This document shows, one piece after another, positions 6,114 through 11,858 of a stretch of 11,858 nt of DNA. The stretch comes from an uncultured Coriobacteriales bacterium. Its GTDB lineage: Bacteria > Actinomycetota > Coriobacteriia > Coriobacteriales > Atopobiaceae. Where the stretch lies: positions 1-11,858 of the forward strand of contig CAMZCV010000013.1 of the NCBI GenBank assembly GCA_947305035.1. The letters are read 5' to 3'. A model generated the notes under the pieces. That model had not been told where the DNA came from and made no database searches. It was given only the letters and a program-made list of their open reading frames with translations. Made by a program: the position numbers and the translations under genes. How positions within the stretch are numbered: the first letter of the stretch is position 1; every line of letters starts with the position of its first letter.

Positions 6114-7495
6114 GACGCTGGTTCCTCGATCACGCCGCACTCTTCCTGCGCATCCTCATGGTTGTGGGTGTGGTCGTGTTTCTCCTGGTGCTGTCCATCG
6201 GCATCGCCTCGAACAACGTTATCAGCACCATGGTTTCGGGCGCGGGTCTCGCGGTCGTCATCGTGTTTGGCGGCACGCTCCTGCTCGTCCCCGACTCCGT
6301 GCGCCTTCAGGCAACCGAGAGGACGCTCATGATGGCGTCCTCAACGCTGGAGCACATCCGCGGCGGTCTCACCCCTGAGTGCTGCAACGTCATCTGCCAG
6401 CTTCTCCTTCCCGAGACATCCGCCACTGGCGTCGCCATCACCAACACCGAGGAAGTCATCGCCTATGCGGGCGAGATGGCCAGCGACTACCCGCCCGGCT
6501 CGCCCAACACGGCCCCAACGCGCGAGGTGCTGGGCAGCAAGCGCGTGGAGACGTTCGTGGCCATGGACTCGAGCGACCAGAACTACCGCCCGTTCATCCT
6601 CGGAGCCGAGCAGCCGGGCAGGTCGTTCGGCATCATCGTCCCGCTGCTGGTGCAGGACCGCGCCGTGGGCACGATCAAGCTTTACTACCGGCAGGGCGTG
6701 CAGATCGACCGCACCCAGCTCGCCATCGCAAAGGGCCTCGGCGAGCTGCTCTCCACGCAGCTCTCGGCCTACGAGCTCGACCGCCAGGCGGAGCTCACGG
6801 CACGCGCCGAGGTGAAGGCGCTCCAGGCTCAGATCAACCCGCACTTCCTGTTCAACTCGCTCAACACCATCGCGTCGCTCACGCGCACCGACCCCGCCAA
6901 GGCGCGCGACCTGCTCCGCGAGTTCTCCGTCTACTTCAGGCGAACGCTCGACAACCCCGAGACGCGCATTCCGCTGTCGAGCGAGCTGGAGCAGACCGAA
7001 CGCTACCTCAAGATCGAGCGAGCGCGCTTCGGCGAGGATCGCATCGTCGTGACGGAAGAGGTCGAAGCGGAATGCGGGGACCTGCTCGTCCCTTCGTTCC
7101 TCGTGCAACCCATCGTGGAGAACTCGGTCCGCCATGGCATGCGCGACGAAGGCGCCCTCCACATCGACATTACCGTCGCACGTGACAGAGAGGATATACT
7201 GGTATCTGTCACCGACGACGGGCTCGGGATGGACAAGGAGACCGCTTCGCGGCTTCTCGAGGAGACGTCGCCCGCCCCCTCGAATACCGGGAAGGGCGCA
7301 GGTATCGCCCTTAAGAATGTTGCCGATCGCATCCAGCGTTTCTTTGGTGATGAGTCGGGCGTCGACATCGTCTCGAGGCTGGGCGAGGGCACATGTGTTA
7401 CATTGCGTTTGAGCGGTGCGGCTGCGCTGCTCTCCGAACAGCCTGATGGGGCTTCTGTTGCAGGGCAGGCCGAGTTGCTCGGCAGGTTGGAGTAA
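6110..7495 (+). CDS. LytS-type sensor histidine kinase
   Basis: This membrane kinase should phosphorylate the LytTR regulator encoded next. The 461-residue product has two N-terminal hydrophobic segments (about 10-33 and 40-60), a GAF-like middle (about 83-223), the His-kinase signature NPHFLFNSLNTI with phosphoacceptor His245, and an ATPase domain with N-box QPIVENSVRHG (Asn338), DDGLGM (369-374) and GKGAGIAL (394-401). It lacks the multi-span 5TMR-LYT sensor domain of classical LytS/BtsS, so the signal is probably cytoplasmic or membrane-derived and is unknown. The GTG at 6110 is chosen because GGGAAGGG (6096-6103) lies just upstream and the membrane segments follow. The extension back to 5924 in the same frame is basic and non-homologous. 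The stop lies 10 nt before the regulator. Confidence 0.88.
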   Translation: MRRWFLDHAALFLRILMVVGVVVFLLVLSIGIASNNVISTMVSGAGLAVVIVFGGTLLLVPDSVRLQATERTLMMASSTLEHIRGGLTPECCNVICQLLLPETSATGVAITNTEEVIAYAGEMASDYPPGSPNTAPTREVLGSKRVETFVAMDSSDQNYRPFILGAEQPGRSFGIIVPLLVQDRAVGTIKLYYRQGVQIDRTQLAIAKGLGELLSTQLSAYELDRQAELTARAEVKALQAQINPHFLFNSLNTIASLTRTDPAKARDLLREFSVYFRRTLDNPETRIPLSSELEQTERYLKIERARFGEDRIVVTEEVEAECGDLLVPSFLVQPIVENSVRHGMRDEGALHIDITVARDREDILVSVTDDGLGMDKETASRLLEETSPAPSNTGKGAGIALKNVADRIQRFFGDESGVDIVSRLGEGTCVTLRLSGAAALLSEQPDGASVAGQAELLGRLE

Positions 7496-7505
7496 GGAGT
7501 TCGCT

Positions 7506-8222
7506 ATGCGTGCAATGATCGTCGACGATGAGGCCCCCGCTCGCTCCGAGCTCAGGTTTCTGCTCGAGGAAACGGGACGCATCGACTCCATCGTGGAGGC
7601 GTCCAGCGCCCGCGAAGCCGTCGAGCTGATGATGGAAAGCCGCGCCGACGTGCTGTTCCTCGACATCCACATGCCCAAGACCTCGGGCATGCAGCTCGCA
7701 GAGGCGCTCCATAAGCTCAAGAACCCGCCTGCGGTCATCTTTGTCACCGCCTACAGCGAGTATGCCCTCGAGGCCTTCAACGTGAACGCCGTCGATTACC
7801 TCATGAAACCCGTCGAGAGCGACCGCCTCAACCAGGCGCTCGACAAGGTGCAGGTGCATTCGCACCCCCAGGTGCAGAGCAAGTCCTCCGTGGAGCGTAT
7901 CCCCGTGGTCAAGAGCGGCCGCAAGGTGCTCGTTCCCATCGACCAGATCCGCTACATCGAGGCCAAGGACGACTACTCCTGCATCTACACCGCCGACGAC
8001 CGCTACCTTTCCACCATCAGCCTTGCCAAGCTCGAGCAGAAGCTCGCGCCCAACGGCTTCTTCCGCGTGCACCGCGGCTACATCGTCAACCTCGAATACG
8101 TCGAGGACGTGGAGGTCGTGTCCTCCGGCATCCTGCAGCTGGGTGTGAACGGAATCGAGGGCAAGAAGATCTCGGTCTCGCGCCGCCGTGTGGTTGCCCT
8201 TAAGAGGGCGCTAGGCCTTTAG
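7506..8222 (+). CDS. LytTR-family response regulator
   Basis: The 238-residue cytoplasmic transcription regulator is the partner of the preceding kinase. It has a receiver domain (1-118) with acidic pair Asp7/Asp8, phosphoacceptor Asp53 in VLFLDIHMP, Thr81 and Lys101 in the conserved places. After a short linker comes a LytTR DNA-binding domain (about 131-236) with the signature RYIEAKDDYSCIYT and FFRVHRGYIVNLEYVE. LytTR proteins bind pairs of roughly 9-bp direct repeats upstream of targets; I found no convincing pair in the window. The ATG at 7506 has AAGGAG (7494-7499) at 6-nt spacing, which overlaps the kinase stop TAA. The kinase-regulator pair is clearly one transcription unit. Targets cannot be named from the sequence. 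Confidence 0.93.
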   Translation: MRAMIVDDEAPARSELRFLLEETGRIDSIVEASSAREAVELMMESRADVLFLDIHMPKTSGMQLAEALHKLKNPPAVIFVTAYSEYALEAFNVNAVDYLMKPVESDRLNQALDKVQVHSHPQVQSKSSVERIPVVKSGRKVLVPIDQIRYIEAKDDYSCIYTADDRYLSTISLAKLEQKLAPNGFFRVHRGYIVNLEYVEDVEVVSSGILQLGVNGIEGKKISVSRRRVVALKRALGL

Positions 8223-8239
8223 AGAACGCGGTGGGATAC

Positions 8240-8695
8240 ATGCGCTACGACATCGTCTCCGATACCCACGGGTATCTCTCGCCCGCGCTCCTTGCGGAGC
8301 TTGAGGGGGCTGATGTCATCGTGCACGCGGGCGACATCTGCTCGCCTTCCGATTACCGCAGGCTCGAGGAGATTGCGCCCTTGCGCATGTGCCTGGGCAA
8401 CAACGACTGGGGCTACGACTACGGCCCGCAGGTCAAGAAGACCATCACGTTCTATGCGTCCGGACTGCTGTGGGAGGTCAATCACTACCGTGAGCGCCTC
8501 AAGCTGCGCGACGGCGTTGCCATCGGCATCTGCGGACACACCCATAGGCCCTCCATCGACAACGTGGGGGGCACCATCGTCGTGAACCCGGGCAGCCCTA
8601 CGTTCCCGCGGGGCATCCTCGGCCCCACGATCGGGCGCATCATCTGCGATGAGGGCGTGGTCATCTCCACGGCGATCGTCCAGTTGAAGAACTAG
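8240..8695 (+). CDS. YfcE/MJ0936-type metallophosphoesterase
   Basis: The 151-residue cytoplasmic protein matches small calcineurin-like phosphodiesterases of the YfcE/MJ0936 group, which hydrolyse phosphodiester bonds with two metal ions; the natural substrate is generally unknown. All metal-binding motifs are present: SDTHG (7-11), HAGD (29-32), GNND (53-56), a His at 82, and GHTH (99-102), followed by the NPGSP loop (116-120) common in this group. Length is near the family minimum. The ATG at 8240 is preferred to the in-frame GTG at 8231 because the GGTGGG before it (8230-8235) can act as a weak ribosome site and the protein then starts directly at the first strand. It lies 17 nt after the response regulator and is probably cotranscribed with it. 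A terminator follows at 8870-8896. Confidence 0.88.
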   Translation: MRYDIVSDTHGYLSPALLAELEGADVIVHAGDICSPSDYRRLEEIAPLRMCLGNNDWGYDYGPQVKKTITFYASGLLWEVNHYRERLKLRDGVAIGICGHTHRPSIDNVGGTIVVNPGSPTFPRGILGPTIGRIICDEGVVISTAIVQLKN

Positions 8696-8726
8696 CCTCA
8701 CCATCGAAAGCGGGTTATAGGACAAA

Positions 8727-8835
8727 TAGGCCGTCGCGTTCGCGAACGCGACGGCTCTTTCGCGAACGCAACGGTCTCGGGGGCTGCTAGGCCGCAACGT
8801 TCGCGAACGCGACGGCTCTTTCGCGAACGCGATGA
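8727..8835. repeat. Two near-identical 48-nt repeats carrying four TTCGCGAA palindromes
   Basis: This is the main content of the 316-base gap between two convergent genes (8696-9011). Repeat copies at 8727-8774 and 8788-8835 have a 61-nt period and share 32 identical bases in a row (8738-8769 versus 8799-8830). TTCGCGAA starts at 8739, 8759, 8800 and 8820, spacings of 20, 41 and 20 nt, close to 2, 4 and 2 helical turns. Around the first copy is a perfect 26-bp palindrome (8730-8755, half-site GCCGTCGCGTTCG, no spacer). An alternative hairpin pairs 8731-8746 with 8759-8774 with one mismatch. It resembles a REP/BIME-type intergenic repeat, but a protein-binding array is also possible. No ORF in it looks real. 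Confidence 0.8.
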
Positions 8836-8869
8836 CCCCAGAACCCTTCTCGGCAACAGGACCTGAACG

Positions 8870-8896
8870 ATGGGCCAGGTCATTTGCCCATTTTTG
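8870..8896 (+). terminator. Rho-independent terminator after the metallophosphoesterase
   Basis: ATGGGC (8870-8875) pairs with GCCCAT (8886-8891) around a 10-nt loop, followed directly by a T run (8891-8895). A second hairpin, GACCTG (8860-8865) with CAGGTC (8876-8881), overlaps and excludes it. Orientation and position fit the end of the kinase/regulator/phosphoesterase transcript. Confidence 0.6.
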
Positions 8897-8961
8897 TGGT
8901 TTTATCCCCTTTGTTCAATAAGCCTCGAACGCGCTCTCTGAGGAAGCCACGGGCATCGACG

Positions 8962-8986
8962 AAAAGGGCCCGCCGAAACGGGCCCC
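8962..8986 (-). terminator. Rho-independent terminator of nagB
   Basis: Read on the minus strand, GGGCCCG (complement of 8979-8985) pairs with CGGGCCC (complement of 8966-8972) across a 6-nt loop, then TTTT follows (complement of 8962-8965). It lies about 26 nt past the nagB stop codon. Confidence 0.75.
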
Positions 8987-9011
8987 GTACGTGCTGTGGA
9001 AAATGCGGGAA

Positions 9012-9737
9012 TTAGCAGAGCGAAAGCGCCGCCTCGTCGGCGATGACGGTGCAGTTGGGATGCAGCTGCAGGATCGAGGCGGGCACCTGCGGCGTGATGA
9101 GGCCGTAGACCATGTCGCGGACGGCCTGGGCCTTGTCCTCGCCGCTGGCAAGGATGAGGATGCGGCGTGCGTACATGATGGTCTGGATACCCATGGAGAC
9201 CGCCTGGCGCGGAACCTCGTCGACGCTGTCGAACAGGCGGCTGTTGGCCTCGATGGTGCTCTCGGTGAGGTCGACCACATGGGTGCCGCGGGCGAAGTGG
9301 TCGTCGGGCTCGTTGAAGCCGATGTGGCCGTTGCGTCCGATGCCCAGGAGCTGCAGGTCGGGATAGCCGGCTTCGGCGACGATGCGGTCGTAGTCCACGC
9401 AGGCCTGCTCGACGTCGGTGGCGGCGCCGTCGGGCACATGGGTGTTGGCGAGGTCGATGTCGACCAGGTCGAAGAAGTTCTTGCGCATGAAGTAGTGGTA
9501 GCTCTGCTCGTGGTCGGGGGTGAGGCCCACGTACTCGTCGAGGTTGTACGAGGAAACCTTGGCGAAGCTGCAATCGCCCTTCTTCTGCCACTCGGCAAGC
9601 TGGAGATAGGTGCCCTTGGGCGTGTCGCCGGTGGCAAGGCCGAGCACGGAGTTGGGTTTGAGGATGACCTGGGCGGAGATGACGTTGGCGGCCTTGCGGC
9701 TCATGTCGTTGTAGTCTTTGGCACGGACGAGTTCCAT
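9012..9737 (-). CDS. nagB: Glucosamine-6-phosphate deaminase
   Basis: NagB converts glucosamine 6-phosphate to fructose 6-phosphate and ammonia, linking amino-sugar use to glycolysis in the cytoplasm. The 241-residue protein has the normal length of the Gram-positive form. Motifs are the phosphate-binding LGLATGDTPKGTY (32-44), NLDEY with catalytic Asp67 (65-69), and GIGRNGHIGFNEP (132-144) carrying His138 and Glu143. The Asn at 136 replaces the Asp of the E. coli enzyme; I recall this as usual for the short Gram-positive NagB. The ATG (complement of 9735-9737) has AAGGAGG (complement of 9743-9749) at 5-nt spacing. It is transcribed alone here, divergently from the TPR gene pair and convergently with the phosphoesterase, with its own promoter-like box and terminator. 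No nagA or sugar transporter is nearby. Confidence 0.95.
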   Translation of the reverse strand: MELVRAKDYNDMSRKAANVISAQVILKPNSVLGLATGDTPKGTYLQLAEWQKKGDCSFAKVSSYNLDEYVGLTPDHEQSYHYFMRKNFFDLVDIDLANTHVPDGAATDVEQACVDYDRIVAEAGYPDLQLLGIGRNGHIGFNEPDDHFARGTHVVDLTESTIEANSRLFDSVDEVPRQAVSMGIQTIMYARRILILASGEDKAQAVRDMVYGLITPQVPASILQLHPNCTVIADEAALSLC

Positions 9738-9783
9738 GGTTGCCTCCTTGGATTGACGTGCAGCTTCCTTCCTGTGATTATCG

Positions 9784-9789
9784 ATTATA
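9784..9789 (-). promoter_or_regulatory. Candidate -10 box of the nagB promoter
   Basis: The minus strand reads TATAAT at 9784-9789, 47 nt before the nagB ATG. The -35 position (complement of 9807-9812, TGGGGG) is a poor match, which may point to activator dependence. The divergent spacer (9738-9871) has no recognised operator; the plus-strand TACACT at 9836-9841 is a weak -10 candidate for the TPR pair. Confidence 0.4.
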
Positions 9790-9871
9790 ACCCGCGCGGA
9801 CCTCGTCCCCCACGGGGAGCGAGCCTCTCTCGTAGTACACTTGACACCTACGGAATCGGGAGGTGATGCAC

Positions 9872-10894
9872 GTGTCGTTCGACCCCAGACGCGAGGACTA
9901 CCAGCGCCTTGGCCTGCGCTTTGCCCGCGAGCTCGACGGCAGCGATTCCGCAAGCGCCGTGCACGCCTTCTCCACCTTCGGGAGGCGCTTCGCCAGCATG
10001 CGCGACACGCTCCCCCAGTCCGACGCCGATAGGGCATTCCATCTTGTAGCGGATGCAGCCGTGCTGGTTGATTACCAGCTTCCCTTCGTGCCCGACGCGC
10101 AGGTTGATGGTCTGGTCTCGCGCGCGCAGGCGCTGCTCGACGAGGCGGTTGCCCTCGACGGCTCCTGCCATGATGCGGTGCGCATGCGCTTTGCCGGGAC
10201 GCGCCCCACCTTCGAGAGCAGCTACGATTTCCTGCGCGAAGGCGCTTCCGAGGTGCTTGCGTCGTGCCGCGCTCAGGCTGACGAGGCGGCATCCGATGCG
10301 TTCCCCGACCGCGCGCGGCTGGGCGTGGCCATCGCCATGGGCCCGTACTACCGCTGGATGGCGAGCCTCGCAGAGAAAGCCCTCATCTGCGGGCGTAACC
10401 GTGCATGCATCAAGATCTGCCAAGAGCTTCTCGAGATGGACCCGACCGATGCTGCGGATGTGCGCTTCACCTGCGCGCTTGCCTATGCAAAGCTCGAGGA
10501 CGAGCAGGGCCTCGATGCGCTTGCCGCAAAGAATGCCGAGCTAGAACGCGGTATTGGGGCGGAAGACGCCTGGATGCTGCTCTCGCGCTGCTCGCTCGCA
10601 TACAAGCGCCGTGACTTCGATCGCGCCCGCGCGCAGCTGCGCCGTCTCGTCGAGAACTACCCGCACGCCGTCGTCAACCTCGGCGACCAGCGGGAGATGC
10701 CCGAAGGCGTGTTTGCGCGGATGGCAGCGGCCCCCGGCAGCGAGGACGAGCTCATGCTCGCCATCTCTGAAGGCACCGTGCTGCTGATGGATGGCCGCTA
10801 TCCCTTCGGCGCGTGGGTCGAGAACGAGGTGCGGTCCTTCGCCACGCCGCAGGACCTGCATGAGCTTGCGCTGGAGAAGCGGAGGGCCCGATGA
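9872..10894 (+). CDS. TPR-like protein, ST7-like family (first of a tandem pair)
   Basis: The 340-residue protein has no signal peptide or membrane segment. Its C-terminal half carries TPR-like helix pairs: ACIKICQELLEMDPTDAADV followed by CALAYAKLEDEQGLDAL and DAWMLLSRCSLAYKRRDFDR. The combination of a YYRWMASLAE entry helix, LEMDPTD, an acidic LED turn and an AW-LL-Y-RRD block matches my memory of bacterial ST7-like TPR proteins; molecular role unknown, probably protein-protein interaction. The GTG at 9872 is preferred because GGGAGG (9858-9863), within a nearly complete Shine-Dalgarno GGAGGTGAT, then sits at normal spacing; the ATG at 9866 is too close. Its TGA overlaps the ATG of the next gene (ATGA), so the two are coupled. 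The neighbour is a clear paralogue, suggesting duplication. Confidence 0.75.
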   Translation: MSFDPRREDYQRLGLRFARELDGSDSASAVHAFSTFGRRFASMRDTLPQSDADRAFHLVADAAVLVDYQLPFVPDAQVDGLVSRAQALLDEAVALDGSCHDAVRMRFAGTRPTFESSYDFLREGASEVLASCRAQADEAASDAFPDRARLGVAIAMGPYYRWMASLAEKALICGRNRACIKICQELLEMDPTDAADVRFTCALAYAKLEDEQGLDALAAKNAELERGIGAEDAWMLLSRCSLAYKRRDFDRARAQLRRLVENYPHAVVNLGDQREMPEGVFARMAAAPGSEDELMLAISEGTVLLMDGRYPFGAWVENEVRSFATPQDLHELALEKRRAR

Positions 10895-11838
10895 AGGCGC
10901 GCGAGGAACTCATAGCGCGTCTCGCGGAGACGCGTCGTGCGGAGCTGGGCGGCATGTCCGATGCGGCTTTCGAAGAGCTCAAGCTTGCGGTTCGCGAGTC
11001 TCCGGAGAGCTTCGTCGACACGCCCGCCAACCAGGCGTTTCTCCTTATCTGCAACGCCATCGACCGGTTTGAGAAGGACTGCGAGGACAACGACCTGCTC
11101 GATGATGACGAGTACTACCGCGCGCGCACGAAGCGCCACGCACGCATGGCGTCCGATTGCGACCAGGCGCTCGAGATCGATCCCGGCTGCACCGATGCCC
11201 TCCTGCTCAAGATGCTCGCGTTGAAGGATAACCCCGAGGTCCTGCTCGGCGCCCTGCTCGACATGGAGGAGCCGGTGGAGGCGGAGGGCGATGCGTGGGA
11301 CAACGTGCTGCTGCGCCCTCAGCTGCGGATTCGCGCCGCGGCCATTCGCGCCTGCATGGATACGGCGCGTTACCGCATGGCCGTCGAGAAGTCGCTGGAG
11401 ATGTTCGCGCTTGCGCCGAGCGATGTCCTGGGCTGCCGTCATTCTGCCGCACTTGCCTATGCGCGCCTTGAGGACGAGGCGGGTTTTGAGGAGCTCGATG
11501 CCCGCTTCAACCATGCGAGCAGCGCGTGGTCCCTGCTCGCACGCGCTATCCTCAACTTCAAACTGGGACGTATGGGAGCTGCGCGCCGCTCGCTTGCGGG
11601 GTATTCCACGCTCGTTGAGGGCGGAGCGTATGCGTTGCTGCGGCCGGTTCTCATCGATACGTACATGCCCGACCGTCCCGCCGTCGCCCCGTGCTGCTTC
11701 CAGGAGGCCATGTTCGCCGTGCACGAGGCGGATCCCATCGTGGTCGATGTGCCCGATTTCGCGCGATGGGCGGAGGATCAGCCCGCCATTCGCGCCGCCG
11801 CGCAAGCCTATGCGGATAAATACGGCTACGATTGGTAG
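10891..11838 (+). CDS. TPR-like protein, ST7-like family (second of a tandem pair)
   Basis: This 315-residue protein is a divergent paralogue of the one before it. Aligned blocks include CDQALEIDPGCTDALLLKML (against AQALLDEAVALDGSCHDAVR), SLEMFALAPSDVLGCRHSAA plus LAYARLEDEAGFEEL (against the LEMDPTD/LAYAKLEDEQGLDAL block), and SAWSLLARAILNFKLGRMGA (against DAWMLLSRCSLAYKRRDFDR). The N-terminus is predicted helical and highly charged, with an acidic patch (EDNDLLDDDE, 65-74). No signal peptide or membrane segment is visible. The ATG at 10891 overlaps the upstream stop, and GGAGGG (10881-10886) lies 4 nt before it. Such pairs may form a heteromeric scaffold; function is unknown. A short inverted repeat follows the stop at the window edge. 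Confidence 0.75.
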   Translation: MKAREELIARLAETRRAELGGMSDAAFEELKLAVRESPESFVDTPANQAFLLICNAIDRFEKDCEDNDLLDDDEYYRARTKRHARMASDCDQALEIDPGCTDALLLKMLALKDNPEVLLGALLDMEEPVEAEGDAWDNVLLRPQLRIRAAAIRACMDTARYRMAVEKSLEMFALAPSDVLGCRHSAALAYARLEDEAGFEELDARFNHASSAWSLLARAILNFKLGRMGAARRSLAGYSTLVEGGAYALLRPVLIDTYMPDRPAVAPCCFQEAMFAVHEADPIVVDVPDFARWAEDQPAIRAAAQAYADKYGYDW

Positions 11839-11857
11839 TAACAGGCTTTTTCTGTTA
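11839..11857 (+). terminator. Small hairpin after the last gene, at window edge
   Basis: TAACAG (11839-11844) pairs with CTGTTA (11852-11857) around the loop GCTTTTT. It starts right after the TAG at 11836-11838. The window ends one base later, so any following T-tract cannot be seen. Confidence 0.3.
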
Positions 11858-11858
11858 T

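Noticed and set aside
8727..8835. CRISPR array
   Set aside because: Only two repeat units, 13 nt between them, and strongly palindromic content throughout; no cas genes in the window.
9012..10292. In-frame upstream extension of nagB to a 426-codon ORF
   Set aside because: The sequence before the conserved MELVRAKDYN start is Arg/Ala-rich, lies opposite the TPR gene, and the ATG at 9737 has an excellent AAGGAGG site.

Overview
The window is GC-rich and densely coded, with strong Shine-Dalgarno sites (AAGGAG/GGAGG), frequent GTG starts, very short gene spacings and Gram-positive-type genes (a MurT/GatD-like ligase, a LytS/LytTR two-component pair, NagB). This suits a high-GC Gram-positive gut-type bacterium. 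Coriobacteriia (Collinsella/Olsenella-like) is my best guess, inferred from style and gene content and not from any marker gene.

Layout, left to right. (1) 1-116: a short leader with a 12-codon ORF, then deoC (117-758). (2) A perfect TATAAT box just past the deoC stop precedes a GTG-started MurT-like Mur ligase (808) fused through an Ala/Pro/Gly linker to a GatD-like class I amidotransferase domain. The reading frame breaks at about 2470, inside a perfect 9-bp inverted repeat. The rest of the GatD-like domain continues in another frame to 2948, about 30 residues appear to be missing, and the nucleophilic Cys and catalytic His expected of GatD are not seen. (3) 3057-5883: a tight three-gene operon of an esterase-family alpha/beta hydrolase, an ATP-grasp ligase and a membrane-anchored helical-repeat protein. 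(4) 6000-8695: a possible 37-codon ORF overlapping (GTGA) a LytS-type sensor kinase with two membrane segments and a GAF-like middle, then its LytTR response regulator, then a YfcE/MJ0936-type metallophosphoesterase. (5) 8696-9011: a convergent intergenic region holding four TTCGCGAA sites in two near-identical 48-nt repeats, one of which contains a perfect 26-bp palindrome, plus a terminator for each flanking gene. (6) nagB on the minus strand (9012-9737). (7) Divergent from nagB, two overlapping paralogous genes (9872-11838) for TPR-like proteins resembling bacterial ST7-like proteins.

How the parts may work together: deoC and nagB feed deoxyribose phosphate and amino-sugar phosphate into central metabolism. 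The MurT/GatD-like fusion resembles the enzyme that amidates lipid II D-glutamate, but it looks catalytically altered and is broken here. The esterase/ATP-grasp/membrane-protein operon looks like an uncharacterised small-molecule or peptide ligation module. The kinase/regulator pair senses an unknown signal; no target sites were recognised.

The best candidates for something undescribed are the non-canonical MurT-GatD fusion, the esterase/ATP-grasp/membrane operon, the phased palindrome array, and the small ORF coupled to the kinase. All family assignments come from motif recognition by eye; no database search was run.
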